DNA from: Calamus simplicifolius
Lineage: Eukaryota > Streptophyta > Magnoliopsida > Arecales > Arecaceae
Assembly (NCBI GenBank): GCA_900491605.1
Contig: UESW01004011.1
Location: 995,783-1,059,782 of the forward strand
Direction: 5' to 3'
DNA: 64,000 nucleotides
Part shown: in pieces, positions 34,763-46,180 of the stretch
How the letters are laid out: every line of letters starts with the position of its first letter
How positions within the stretch are numbered: the stretch's first letter is position 1
The notes under the pieces: generated by a model
What the model was told of the DNA's origin: nothing
Databases searched by the model: none
Seen by the model: only the letters and a program-made list of their open reading frames with translations
Translations under genes and position numbers: made by a program

Positions 34763-37733
34763 ATGGCGATGAGCCCCGATGATGTGATTTCGGAGATGGT
34801 AGCTGAGGATTTGGGGAGAATTCATCAATGGTATGGCATGCCCTCAGATGTCGTTCTGCGGGCGCCGGAGTCCGAGGATAGGGTCTCACGAGATCTGGAG
34901 TCCGAGGTCTTCATTTATGAAGACAGTTTGAAGGCGGGCTTTCGTTTCCCTCTCCATCCTCTGGTGAAGGAGATAATGACCCACTACAACATCTGCCCGG
35001 CGATGGTGGCCCCAAACAGTTGGCGGAACATCATCGGATTTATTTCAATATGCCACCAGATTCAGATTGTCGCCACTCTTCCCCTTTTTCGCGCCTGCTA
35101 CCATCTGATACCTGGGAGGAAATCAGAGTGGCCGTACATCGGACCCCGGAGGTCCTTCAACGTCATTGTGGATAAGCCATCTTCCATCAAGGGATGGAAG
35201 AGCCAGTTCGTTATTGCAGAGGGGAACATTGGATCCGGCTTCCCTCGGAAATGGGGAAACTTTGCTAGGGATGCGGAGACGCATCCAGTTTTGTCAGCGC
35301 AGGAGGAAAGGGATTTGGACGTCCTTCGCAATGGCCGAGTGTTTTCGGCTAACGACCTGCTATCGGAGGGGCCCTCTTCGCAGCAGGGCTCAGCCCCCTG
35401 GACCCGCAAGGTGAATTTCCTCTTTAAATTTTTTGCTGCGCGTTTTCTCGATGAATGTGCTTGGATCTGATCGTGTATGTTTTGTTCCTTCAGCCAAGAG
35501 GTCGGCTTTGACAAGCCTCTCCAAGAGGAAGAGAGGAAAGCGCCCCGGGGAGAGTAGTGGCGCGGATAGTGACAGGCCCGAGAAAAGGGCCCATATCTCC
35601 GCAAGAAGCTCGCCGGATACCGGAGCGGTCGCGGCAGGAACGTCGGGGGTGAAGGAGGATCCGGGGAGAACGGTTGTGGCCCCCGGCCCTCTTGTGTTGG
35701 AGATATCGGACAGCTCGGACGAGGCTCCGTTGGCTCGTCCGACCGCGTCCCCCCTGAAAGAGGAACCAGCGCGGATTTGGGAGAGGCGGTTGTTGCTGAG
35801 GAGCCTGCTGTCCCCGCGGGATCGCCATCGGCTCCAGTAGGAGAGGGAGATGGGACGGCTGCAGCCGAAGAGGTTCAGGGAGAGCCCACTCTTGGTCTCT
35901 CTGCAGGGGAGTCCGGTAGTAGCGAGGTTGGACCGCCCTCGATGGATCAAGAAGCGGGTCAGACCGAGGCTTCGGGGGAGCCTACGGAGGAGATGCAGGT
36001 GGCGGTAACCGGAAAGGATGCGTCGGAGGAGGGGACGCAGCAAGGTGGGAGTCCCGCATTGGGAGCTCCCTCGAAAAAGATCTTGGGGAGGCTGGCGCTT
36101 GGGCTAGCCGAATTATCCGAAGAAGTCCAAGCCAGGGCCTTGATGGAGGAGGTTGGGAAGTTGGGGACCTCTCAGACGGAGGTCGCCCAGGTCGGTCCCT
36201 CAGGCGGGGATGGTCAGCCCAGCAGTTCAAGCGCTGGTGTTGAGGAGGCGTTTTCCGCCTTAATAAGGTCGGCCTTGTATCCGGGTGCAGATCCTTCGGC
36301 GGACAAGTTCGCAGACTTGGAGCTGGTCGATGCTGCGTTCGGTCAGCAAGGCGTGGCCGAGAGTATCCATCTCCTTCCCGACATCGATAATACGACCCTG
36401 ATGAGGATGACTCGGGCCTATGCCTCGCGGGTAAGTTATTTCTTCTGTGCGGTAGATGTTCCCTGAGTGACCCCATCGTGGGTTTTTATTCATCTTTTGT
36501 CTTGCAGAGCGTTTTGCTTTCTCGGCGATGTGCTGGCGTCTGAGTTTGGCGACGGGGCCAGCATTCAGGCCAGGAGGGATAATGTCGAGCTTCAATCACG
36601 ACTGAAGGTGTCTGAGAAGTTCGAAGAGCTTATGGATATGACTGATAGGAGCATGAAGGGAATAAGGGCGGCACACCAGGTCGCCCTGCCGAGGTGTCCA
36701 AGTAAAAGCGCAGGGTGGAGGAGTTGCAGGAACTCCTGGCGAAGAATGACAACGCATGCTTGGAGCTGGCCAGAATCGAGTCGAAACATTCCGCGGAGGT
36801 GAAGGCGATGCAGAGAGAACATAGCGAGAGTATGGGTCGACTGGGGAAGGAAGCTGCCGACGAGAGGAAGCGTTTGACTAGGATGCTCGAGAAGGTGGAA
36901 GAGCGACTGAAGCGCCGTGACAGCGAAATTGCCCACTTGAGGGAGGGCGCTAAATGGCAACAAGGGGTGATAGCTCGAGTGAACAACGAACTGTCCCAAG
37001 CCTAGGAGGAAATTGGAGCCAAACAGTCGAGGATCAGCAATCTGCAGGAGAGAGTCAAGCTGGTCGGGGCTGATAGGACAAGAGCCAAGGGCGAGGCTGA
37101 GGAATTGGCCAAGAGGTTGGCCAGACGAGAGGAGGAGGTACGATCTCATTTCCTCCCCCTTCTTAGCTTTTTCTATTGGTTTCTTGTGATGCCGACTTAC
37201 TTTGGCTTTTTCAGATGGCGAAGTTGGAGTTGGAGGTTCGGGCTCTTCAAGGCGAGCTTGCGTCTAGCCGCAACAAGAGCTCAGAATTCGAGACGCGGGC
37301 CGACAAGTTCGAGGGGCAAAATATCATTATGCGGGCCCAAGTCGTAGAGGCTGGGAAACTGGCTGCTGAGGCCAACATGCAGCTCGCCATACTCAAGGGG
37401 AGGCAGGATGCTATCAGTGTCGGCGCCTTCCAACTTGGGCAGTAGGAATGCAAAGAGAAGATATCCAGCGAGCATCCGAAATGGGATCTCTCTTTTCTGG
37501 ATGCTGAAACTCCTGATGAGGGTGAGTCCGAGGGGGAAGAAGAGGACGAATATGTTGACGTCTCAGATACTGACCCTGGTGTTGTCCCGGGTTCTGGCGA
37601 AGCCGTGATTTCTGAGGGGCGGTCTCAAACTGCCGTTGAAGGGGCGAAGGTGTTGGAGAGGGGCGAGCCTAGTCACACTTCCGTGGATGCAACCGAGAGC
37701 TCCTCCAAAACCGATGTGGTTCCCGGCCCTTAG
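34763..37733 (+). CDS. E2 antisense gene: Transposase_28-like and coiled-coil protein
   Basis: Starts at ATG 34763 (MAMSPDDVIS). The first domain has 'AGFRFPLHPLVKEI', 'NSWRNIIGFISICHQIQIVA' and 'SSIKGWKSQFVIAE', aligning by eye with the E1 antisense protein and the 'putative gypsy type transposon' family. A low-complexity acidic/Ser linker follows (35500-36250), then coiled coils (36715-37440; 'RKRLTRMLEKVEERLKRRDS') and an acidic tail ending at TAG 37731-37733. Introns: GT 35411 with AG at 35493 or 35498 (the second keeps frame); a likely GTAAGT intron 36431-36507 where the frame no longer matches; and 37138-37214 (77 bp), which joins two frames exactly in phase 0. Stops at ~37003 and 37443 plus frame changes near 35780-35840 and 36700 show decay. 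The role is unknown. Confidence 0.68.
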
Positions 37734-38019
37734 AGGCCATTCTTGTATTTTGTCTTTTAGAAGCCTGTCTGTCGCTTCTTAGTAAAAGAGTTTTTCGTTT
37801 CCATCTAAATGCCTTTCTTGCGTGGCTTCGTTGTCGTCTAGTCTCGCCTCAATCGTGAGCGACTTATGGCTCGCTGATACTCTTAGGTCATCCTCATTCC
37901 GGATTGAAGGAATGTATCGGTTTGGCCCAAAGCAGGGCGGCAGCCTTGACCGGCGAATTGGGAAGTGGTCTGGTCCGGTTGGTGTGGACCGACCGACAGA
38001 ACAGATCTGTTAAGGCCGT
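37734..38019. other. E2 spacer after the antisense gene
   Basis: Probable 3' UTR ('cttgtattttgtc' near 37743) and non-coding sequence leading into the next array. No supported gene. Confidence 0.45.
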
Positions 38020-38275
38020 TAGGCGAGATAGGTCGATCGGGGCCGACGAGCAAAATAGGTCGGCTGGGACAGACGAACAAGATAGGTCGGCTGGGGCCGA
38101 CAAGCGAAATAGATCGGCTGGGGCCGACGGGTAAAATAGGTTGGCTGGGGCCAACGAGCAAAAATAGGTCGGCTGGGGCTGATAAAAAGATAGGTCGGCT
38201 GGGGCCGACGAACAAGATAGATCGGCTGGGGCCGACGGGTAAAATAGGCCGGCTGGGGCCGATGAAGATAGGCCT
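38020..38275. repeat. ~28-bp minisatellite with hairpin core in E2 (~9 copies)
   Basis: The unit is 'ataggtcggctggggccgac' plus 'gaacaag' or similar. The core GTCGGC-tggg-GCCGAC is a 6-bp inverted repeat. One copy near 38137-38153 reads GTTGGC-tggg-GCCAAC, changed in both arms. Another (38165-38182) reads GTCGGC-tggg-GCTGAT, still pairable in RNA with G-U pairs. Confidence 0.88.
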
Positions 38276-38702
38276 TCGCGCTTTTTGCCTTTCTGCCAAC
38301 GCCCTGCCGTTCTGCAGGTGATTCGGTTTTTATTTCACCAGAATTGATGATACGGCGTTGCGGGGAACATAAGGCTGCACCAGAGCTTTCCGGAAGGTGC
38401 TCTTTTCCCATGCAGGTCATTTTGACGTACTGCGCACGCAATCGTTCACTATTGGAGGACGTTATTTTCGAAGGACGATATTCTGAGCCCGCCAGTTCCC
38501 GTAACGCCAGTGGACGATTCTCGGCATTTAATGATCGCGATTCGGAATCAAGGTGAAATCATCACATGTGTCTCGATTTGGGTGGTGGGCTCGGCGCGCA
38601 ATGGGCGTTGCGCCTATCCTGAGGGGCCGCATGGATGTACAAGCCAGATGCACAAATCTCGGGGCTTACAACTTGGGTAGCTTTTCCCGGCTCATTTCTG
38701 CC

Positions 38703-39463
38703 TATAAAAAGGGGAAAATGGGGGTCATGTTTGGTCATCCCCAAAGTTTCTTTTCCATCAGAGCTTTCATCATGCTCATTTTTCTGTTGTTGGGAGTGAG
38801 AGAACCGAGCTTTTCTCTTACAAGCCTTTCGCCTCCGGATAGTTGGGGCGGCGAAGAGCTGCTGAAGAGTGGCTCACCCTGAGGGGATGAGTCCCGGAGA
38901 TCACATGGGGAGCGCACATAGAGGGCGCAGAGATCACACGGGGAGCGCATATATACCCTTCCCGTGTGACCTTTGTGGCCTGTTACGGGGGCTTACGGTA
39001 GGAAGTGTATCGACACCCCATAGCACGCACAGATTCTCCCTCTTTCGCTGGCCTGGATTCCTATCCCTTCTCTGAGGGGAATCCTTGCCACGGGCGGAGA
39101 ATATGGGAGCAACCGGGGTCCGATGGTCCCCGAGCCTCTCGGTCGGGCGGCGGCCTGCGATCCAACACCTCCTCCCAGGGGGGCGGCTGGTTCGTCCGAA
39201 TCCTCAGAATCAGCATCCACGGGCCGTGCCACCTTCTGAATCTCTTCATTCGGTGGGAGCCGTGGAGGGTCAGCTTTATCGACCGTCCAAGCGGGCTGAC
39301 CGTTTCGTGGTTTGCCTGATTTGTCGATCCGGACGTCGGAGCATCACGGTTGCCTAGGTCTGCTTTGGAGCAGTTGCCCGAGTTTTATATGTCTTTATTT
39401 TATGCATTTCAATGTTCTTGTAACGCCTCTAAGGCATTTGTAACCGATCTCGACGGCAATAAA
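38703..39463 (+). other. Putative second antisense unit of E2 (TATA to AATAAA)
   Basis: TATAAAAA at 38703-38710 is followed ~750 bp later by AATAAA at 39458-39463 on the same strand, with T/G-rich sequence after it. In between, three plus frames are open in turn around 38990-39357. One reads a polypeptide from MGATGVRWSPSLSVG (39103) to a stop at 39357; another is Ser/Glu-rich. None matches a family I know, and frame decay makes the original product unclear. A short direct repeat 'gatcacaygggga-gcgca' occurs at ~38898 and ~38932. Confidence 0.35.
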
Positions 39464-39765
39464 GAGAGTTATGTTTCGTTTTTCAATCTCTATCTTTTTT
39501 GTGCCGAATTCGTTGTCATTGTTGTTTGTGGGGTACAAAGGCGTCCCGCTTATCATTGGATGAGGATCCCGTGCCATCCGAACTAACTGAGGTTCGCGAG
39601 CGACGGTTCAGGGATCATTCGGCGAAATACGTTCCTTACTTCGGTCCGAAGCTTGGAATTTTCGCGTCTCGCTCTTATCGGAGCTCGAATGTTCGTGGGT
39701 CGGCCTTGCCGAAGTTTAGGGAATCTGTGCTTTTTCCCGTAGTGGTTCAGGGAACCTGTTGCCCG
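39464..39765. other. E2 spacer
   Basis: Non-coding sequence with no recognisable feature except that its right end grades into the first 32-bp array with degenerate units near 39755. Confidence 0.4.
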
Positions 39766-40165
39766 GCCCATCCGAGGTTCGGAGAAATTATCGCTCGGCC
39801 CAGCCGAGATTCGGAGAACTTGCAGCTCGGCCTAGCCGAGGTTCGATAGTTTACTTGGCCCTGTCAAGGTTCGAAGAATATTTTACTTGGCCCTGCCAAG
39901 GTTCAGAGAATTTTAGCTCGGCCCTGCCGAGGTTCGGAGAAATTATCGCTCGGCCCAGCCGAGATTCGGAGAACTTGCAGCTCGGCCCAGCCGAGGTTCG
40001 GAGAATATTTTACTTGGCCCTGCCAAGGTTCGAGAATTTTAGCTCGGCCCTGCCGAGGTTCAAAGAAATTATCGCTCGGCCCAGCCGAGATTCGGAGAAT
40101 ATTTTACTTGGCCCTGCCAAGGTTCGGAGAAACTATCGCTCGGCCCAGCCGAGGTTCGGAGGTAT
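39766..40165. repeat. 32-bp repeat array I of E2 (~12 monomers)
   Basis: Two monomer types: A, 'ctcggccctgccgaggttcg' plus 'gagaa...', and B, 'cttggccctgccaaggttcg' plus 'gagaatattttact'. Order is less regular than in array II, with more A-type variants (ctcggcccagccgag). Each monomer has a 6-bp inverted repeat around a 3-nt loop. Confidence 0.9.
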
Positions 40166-40571
40166 CGGCTCAAGGGAGCGATTCAGTCGTCATTGTGGGC
40201 CATGGTGCTATGTTTATGCGGCGCTTGGCGATGGGCGCCAGGTCGGTACGAGCTAGTATATTGTCACGCTTTTTGCTTAGTGACGCTACTCTTCCCGAGG
40301 GGGCAGGTTATTGGCCGGATGCCGAACTTCTTCCCTCTGTTCTTCCCAAAAAAGGGAGCTTGGGGAAATGCCGTATGCATTTATTACTAGGGGCGGCAGA
40401 TCGGAAGGTAGTCTATTCGGGGGAATTCCCGATCAGTCAGTCCACACTTACCGATCTTACTCGGGATGGGGTGTGGTACCTCGGATTTTGTAGCCTTTGA
40501 ATGACGACACATGGCAAGCTCTTACGGGTCGGCGGCTATGGCGCGACCGACTGAGATACCCGTCCAGCGAG

Positions 40572-41009
40572 TATAAATATGACCGAGGGGTATCGGTCTC
40601 AGCCATCCCTCGGTTTAAGTTCTGAAACAATGGCCTTCCCAGGACGATCATCTAGTGAGTTGCGCGCCTCACTCATCGGCCTGCTTCAATCGAGGGGAGG
40701 CGTACCTCCATTACCGTCGACGGATTGGGCCTGGCGTCGGCCCTCGCGAGTAACCAGCAGCTTGCGAGGGTCGCAGAGGAATATATGGACATCACGACCA
40801 AGGAGGTGGAGGCCCTGCGCCGGGTGATAGACCGGCAGAGGGAGGAGGTTGAATCGCTACGTCAGCAGGTTGCTGATCTCACCGAGCGCCTGAGGGCCTG
40901 CTGGCGTCTGGAAGCGACTCCGACCCTTGACTTAGGCCTCGGCTATTTTTATTTTGTGCTTCCGCTTTTCTTGCCTCTCTTTTCATGTGCTCCCCTCCTC
41001 TTGGACTAA
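40572..41009 (+). CDS. Third antisense unit of E2: small coiled-coil protein
   Basis: A TATAAATA box (40572-40579) precedes ATG 40630 by ~50 bp. The protein begins MAFPGRSSSELRASLIGLLQ. After one frame change near 40715-40725 it continues ASNQQLARVAEEYMDITTKE into the heptad-rich VEALRRVIDRQREEVESLRQ and QVADLTERLRACW, a clear short coiled coil. About 110-120 codons in all; the hydrophobic stretch read after 'DLGLG' to 41009 is probably 3' UTR. It lies between two arrays of the same 32-bp repeat. The function is unknown and no family is recognised. Confidence 0.42.
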
Positions 41010-41383
41010 TACAAAGAGGCTATGTTCAGATAATCTTTCTTTTCGAGAGTCTTCTTTTAAACATGTCATTCGCGTAATAGTTAGGGAGTCGGCGTGGTTC
41101 CACTGGTTCACGCGTCGAAGTAGGTGCTTTGATCGATGGGTTATAGGGGCGTTACCCGAAGATTTTAGCAGAGGGGGTATTCCTTGGCTTCGCTCGGGGC
41201 TTTTGGCCGACTACGCGGGGCTTAAGGGGCCCTTCCTTTTGTGTGTCAACGGTTTTTTGCCCAGCGTGCTTCGTTTTAAGCCGGCGGGATTTTCGGGGGC
41301 TATTTGGAAGTCCCTCGTTCTTGATCGGGGCCTACGTACCTCGGCTTTCAGCCGGCGTTTTAACCCGAAGAAATTTTTACTCA

Positions 41384-42175
41384 GCCTTACTGAGGTTCAG
41401 AGAGCATTTTACTTGGCCCTGCCAAGGTTCGGAGAATTTGTTGCTCGGCCTAGCCGAGGTTCGGAGAATATTTTACTTGGCCCTGCCAAGGTTCGGAGAA
41501 TTTGTTGCTCGGCCCTACCGAGGTTCGGAGAATATTTTACTTGGCCCTGCCAAGGTTCGGAGAATTTGTTGCTCGGCCCTGCCGAGGTTCGGAGAATATT
41601 TTACTTGGCCCTGCCAAGGTTCGGAGAATTTGTTGCTCGGCCCAGCCGAGGTTCGGAGAATATTTTACTTGGCCCTGCCAAGGTTCGAGAATTTGTTGCT
41701 CGGCCCTGCCGAGGTTCGGAGAATATTTTACTTGGCCCTGCCAAGGTTCGGAGAATTTGTTGCTCGGCCCTGCCAAGGTTCGGAGAATATTTTACTTGGC
41801 CCTGCCAAGGTTCGGAGAATTTGTTGCTCGGCCCTGCCGAGGTTCGGAGAATATTTTACTTGGCCCTGCCAAGGTTCGGAGAATTTGTTGCTCGGCCTGC
41901 CGAGGTTCGGAGAATATTTTACTTGGCCCTGCCAAGGTTCGGAGAATTTGTTGCTCGGCCCTGCCGAGGTTCGGAGAATATTTTACTTGGCCCTGCCAAG
42001 GTTCGGAGAATTTGTTGCTCGGCCCTGCCGAGGTTCGGAGAATATTTTACTTGGCCCTGCCAAGGTTCGGAGAATTTGTTGCTCGGCCCTGCCAAGGTTC
42101 GGAGAATTTGTTGCTCGGCCCTGCCGAGGTTCGGAGAATATTTTACTTGGCCCTGCCAAGGTTCAGAGAATTCTG
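41384..42175. repeat. 32/64-bp higher-order repeat array II of E2 (~25 monomers)
   Basis: Strict alternation of A (CTCGGC-cct-GCCGAG) and B (CTTGGC-cct-GCCAAG) monomers gives a 64-bp period. The monomers differ at symmetric positions in both arms of the inverted repeat and in the linker (AATTTGTTG versus AATATTTTACT). The first, outermost unit reads CTCAG-cctta-CTGAG, again changed in both arms. Two units mix an A left arm with a B right arm (about 41765 and 42097). The long plus open frame across it (40954-42243) is an artefact of the array. Confidence 0.93.
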
Positions 42176-42330
42176 TCCAGACAAGAACTCGGTCGTGCCG
42201 AGGATTGGTAAGCAGCATCTGTTTCTTTTTGCAATTTTGGTGATGTAGTGCATAATGATTTGCATTGAGGAAAATGTGCCGACAGGAGATATAATGAGGC
42301 ATATGAAAATAAATTTAAAGAGGACGTACC

Positions 42331-45300
42331 CTATTGATAATATTTTCGGAGATTGTCCGAATTCCACGTCCGGGGAATGGATTTCCCATCCAGATCTTGT
42401 AGCTTGTAGGTCCCTGGTCCGATGATCTCCGCTACTTGGTACGGGCCCTCCCAGTTTGGCGCCAGCTTTCCTTGTTCCAGCGGTTTGGAAACAGAGGCCT
42501 TTCGGAGGACAAGGTCGCCGGGTAGGAAGGCCTTCCCTTGATTCTGAAGCGTGGTAACGGGCCACCCTTTGTTGATAAGCAGCCACCCACCCTTTGTTGA
42601 TATTCTGATCCGGGCCTTCTCTCTAATTTCCTCCACCAAGTCGAGGTTGGTGCGGAGTGTTCGTTGCTAGCTTCCTCTGAGTAGCTTTCCACCCGCAATG
42701 ATGGGAGGCCGACTTCCACAGGGATAACGGCCTCTGTACCGAAAGCCATTCGGAATGGGGTTTCGCCTGTCGGGATTCTTGGGGTTGTGCGGTAGGCCCA
42801 TAAGACATGATGTAGCTCATCCGCCCACCTGCCTTGGGCTCTGGAGAGGCGAGCTTTGATTCCCTGGAGGAGGGTTCTGTTGGTCACTTCGGCCGCTCCG
42901 TTGGCTTGTGGGTGCCCGACCGAAGTAAGGTGGTGACGGATTCCGTATTCCTCACAGAACTGGCGAAATTTGGAGTTGTCAAACTGCTTGCCGTTATCGG
43001 TGATTATAGTATGCGGGAGGCCGAATCGGCAGATGATGGACCTCCACACAAAGTCTCTGGCCCGTGCCTCGGTAATTTGTGCAACCGCTTCCGCTTCGAC
43101 CCATTTGGTGAAGTAGTCGATGGCGACAAATAGAAATTTCCGCTGTCCTGTGGCAAGCGGGAATGGGCCGAGGATGTCCATCCCCCATTTGGCAAAGGGC
43201 CAAGCGGAGGATATGGAAACTAGCTCGGCGGAAGGGAGCCTTTGGATGCTCGAATGCCTCTGGCAGGGGTCGCAGGCTCGGACTAGGTCGTCCGCGTCTT
43301 TCTGCATGGTCGGCCAGTAGTAGCCTTGTCGTAGCACTTTGTGGCATAGGGACCGGCTTCCCAGATGGTTGCCGCAAATCCCTTCATGTACCTCGCGCAG
43401 AGCATAATCTGCTTCGGATGGGCGAAGGCATCTAAGCAGCGGCATGGAAAAAGACCGCTTGTAAAGCTGGTTGTCAATCAATACGTAGTGAGTGGCCTGC
43501 AGCTTCAGCTTTCTAGCCTCTCTTCGGTCGGACGGAAGCGACCCTTCTTTGAGATATTTGAGGATAGGGTCGAACCAGATGGTTCGGCCTCAACTTGCAT
43601 TATTCGGTCGGCTTCCGCGATGCTGGGCTTTTCCAGAGTCTCCAGTGGAACTTTTGCTCGGCATCCATTGTTTCCGCGGTCGCCAGTCGGGAGAGTAGGT
43701 CGGCACGGGCATTCTCGGATCTGGGAATCTGAATAATTTCAAATTCGGAAAATGGGGAAGCAGTTCCGCACCTCCTGGAGATATCGAATCATGTTCGGCT
43801 CCCGGGCTTCAAACTCTCCCCGACATGGCCGGCTACCAGCTGAGAGTCGGTGAAGGCACTGAGCTTCTCCACCTTCAGTTGCGGGCGATTCGGAGACCGG
43901 CTAACAGGGCTTCGTACTCGGCTTCGTTGTTGGAGGCCGGGAAGGAGAATCGGACGCCATATTCAAAGGTTATCCCCTCAGGACTGGTAAGAACTAGACC
44001 CGCACCGGAGCGATGGGCATTAGATGACCCGTCGACGTGGAGGAGCCACCGGGCTCCAGCTTTTGGTTCTTCGGGGGAGTCTGGGGTAGAACCGTCCTCC
44101 GGGATGGTACACTCGAGGAGGAAGTCGGCCAGCACCTGGCTTTGATGGCTGGGCGAGGCTGGAAAATGTATGTCATGCTCGCTTAGCTCGACGGCCCATT
44201 TGGTCATTCTTCCCGATGTCTCGGACGGTGGACACCGCCTTGATGGGTTGGTCAGTCAGGACCGTCACGGAATGTGCTTGGAAAGTACGGCCGCAGCTTT
44301 CGAACTGAGGTGATTAAGGCCAACACCATCTTTTCAATTCTGCTGTACCTCGTCTCCGCATCGCGGAGCAGCCTGCTGACATAGTAGATCGGCTTTTGGA
44401 CTTTGCCTTCTTCTTGATCAGCACCGAGCAGACTGCACCTTCCGAAACAGCCAGGTACAAGAATAGGGTCTCTCCTGGGGTCGGACTGCTGAGGAGCGGG
44501 GCGAGCCGAGGTACTTCTTGAGATCTTGAAATGACCTTTGGCATTCGGGAGTCCACTGGAAGTTTTTGGCCGATCGGAGAGTTTTGAAGAAGGGGAGGCA
44601 TCTCTCGGCCGACCGCGCCACAAAGCGGTTTAGGGCCGCTATCCTCCCGGTTAGGCGCTGGACCTCTTTGACAGATGCCGGGGGCGCCATTTGTTGGAGA
44701 GCTTGAATCTTCTGGGGGTTGGCTTCGATACCTCGCTGGGAGACCATGAAGCCGAGGAACTTCCCCGAGTTGACGCCGAAGGCACATTTGGTCGGGTTGA
44801 GTCTCATCCCATATTGCGCAGCGTGGCAAAGCTCTCCGAGAGGTCCTCGACATGCGTGACGCCTCCTTGCTTTTAACCAGCATGTCGTCCACGTACACCT
44901 CCATATTCCGGCCGATTTGCTCCTTGAACACTTTGTTGACCAGCCTCTGGTAGGTGGCACCTGCATTTTTAAGACCAAAAGGCATAACGCGGTAACAGTA
45001 AGTACCTCGGTCGGTTATGAAGGCGGTCTTTTCTTCATCTTCAGGGGCCATTCGGATCTGATTGTAGCCGGAATAGGCGTCCATGAATGACAGCATCTGG
45101 TGGCCTGAGGTGGCGTCCACGAGCTGGTCGATCCGAGGGAGGGGGAAGCTGTCCTTCGGGCAGGCTTTGTTGAGGTCGGTGAAGTCGATGCAGATCTCCA
45201 TTTGCCGTTCGACTTTTTCACCATGACGACATTTGACAGCCAGCTCGGGTAATTTACCTCTCGGACGAAATTGGCCTTGATGAGTTTGTCTACCTCTTCT

Positions 45301-46180
45301 TCAATGGCCTTTTGTCGCTCTGGGGCGAAGCTTCTCTTCTTCTGCTTAACGGCCTGTGCATCTCGTCCACATTGAGATGATGGACGAGAACCTCGGGGCT
45401 GATCCCTGGCATGTCGGAGGCGGACCAGGCGAAGATGTCAGCATTGCTTCGGAGGAACCGATCAATCTGTGCCGAGGCTCTCCTTTGAGCAGCGACCCGA
45501 TTTTGATGGTTCGGTCGGGCGAGCTTCGTCCAGCGGTACCTCCTCCAATTCCTCTGCCGGTTCTCCCCTTGTTCGGCGAAGTCCTCGCGAGCGTCTAGCC
45601 CATCAACCTCGGCATTCTAGACTGAAGGCTTGTAACAAAGCATGCCGAGCCATGGCCTGACTTCCCCGAACAACTCCAACTCCTCGCTCGGTGGGAAACT
45701 TCATGGATAGATGCGGGATGGAGACAACTGCCTTGAGGGACATCAGACCGGCCTGCCGAATATTGCGTTGTATGGGGATCTGAGGTCGGTCACTAGGAAA
45801 TCTGTCTGAACAATGGTCACAAGGGGCCAGGTTCCCGCGCGGACCGTCAGGGTGACGACCCCTTCCGGGACGATGACGTCGCCTGTGAATCCCATCAAGG
45901 TGGAATCCACGGCTCGAAGGTTTTCCATGAGTAATTTCATCCTGGCAAACACACCGAGGTACAAAACATTTACCGAACTTCCACTATCAACTAGGATTCG
46001 GCTTACATCATAGTTGTTCAAATTAAGGGATACAACTAGTGCGTCATCATGGGGGAGCTGTATCCCAAGAAGATCATCATCGGAGAAGGAGAGTTCGCCC
46101 GTCCGTGCCTTCTTTGGCGATCATCACCGTCGCCCTGGGGCTCGATCCGCCGGCCTCTTCAATCATGTTAATGCGGCCAA
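42331..46180 (-). pseudogene. E2 pol: protease, RT, RNase H x2, integrase (broken)
   Basis: Minus-strand order: protease with ILVDSGSSVNVLYL (DSGSS at 45974-45988), RT with ICIDFTDLNKACPKD, MPFGLKNAGATYQRLVNKVF and YVDD (44884-44895), an RNase H linked to RT (44314-44620), a second RNase H with HVDGSSNAHRSGAGL and NNEAEYEALLAGL (43875-44207), and integrase (43481 to 42331). Integrase has the zinc finger HEGICGNH...CDPCQRH, WGMDILGPFP, TDNGKQF and AAEVTNRTLL (catalytic D, D, E), then NWEGPYQVAEI at the C-terminus. Integrase is open over ~270 codons, the best preserved part. Frame changes occur near 44850, 44620, 44210, 43870-43480 and 42640. No chromodomain is present, as expected for Tat. Confidence 0.9.

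Noticed and set aside
41384..42175. CRISPR-like array (32-bp repeats with 32-bp spacers)
   Set aside because: The 'spacers' are all the same sequence (monomer type B), and the context is a plant retrotransposon. It is a higher-order minisatellite.
40954..42243. 429-codon plus-strand open frame
   Set aside because: The 32-bp array is stop-free in all plus frames (32 is not a multiple of 3, so frames rotate). Three overlapping frames are open at once, which argues against coding.
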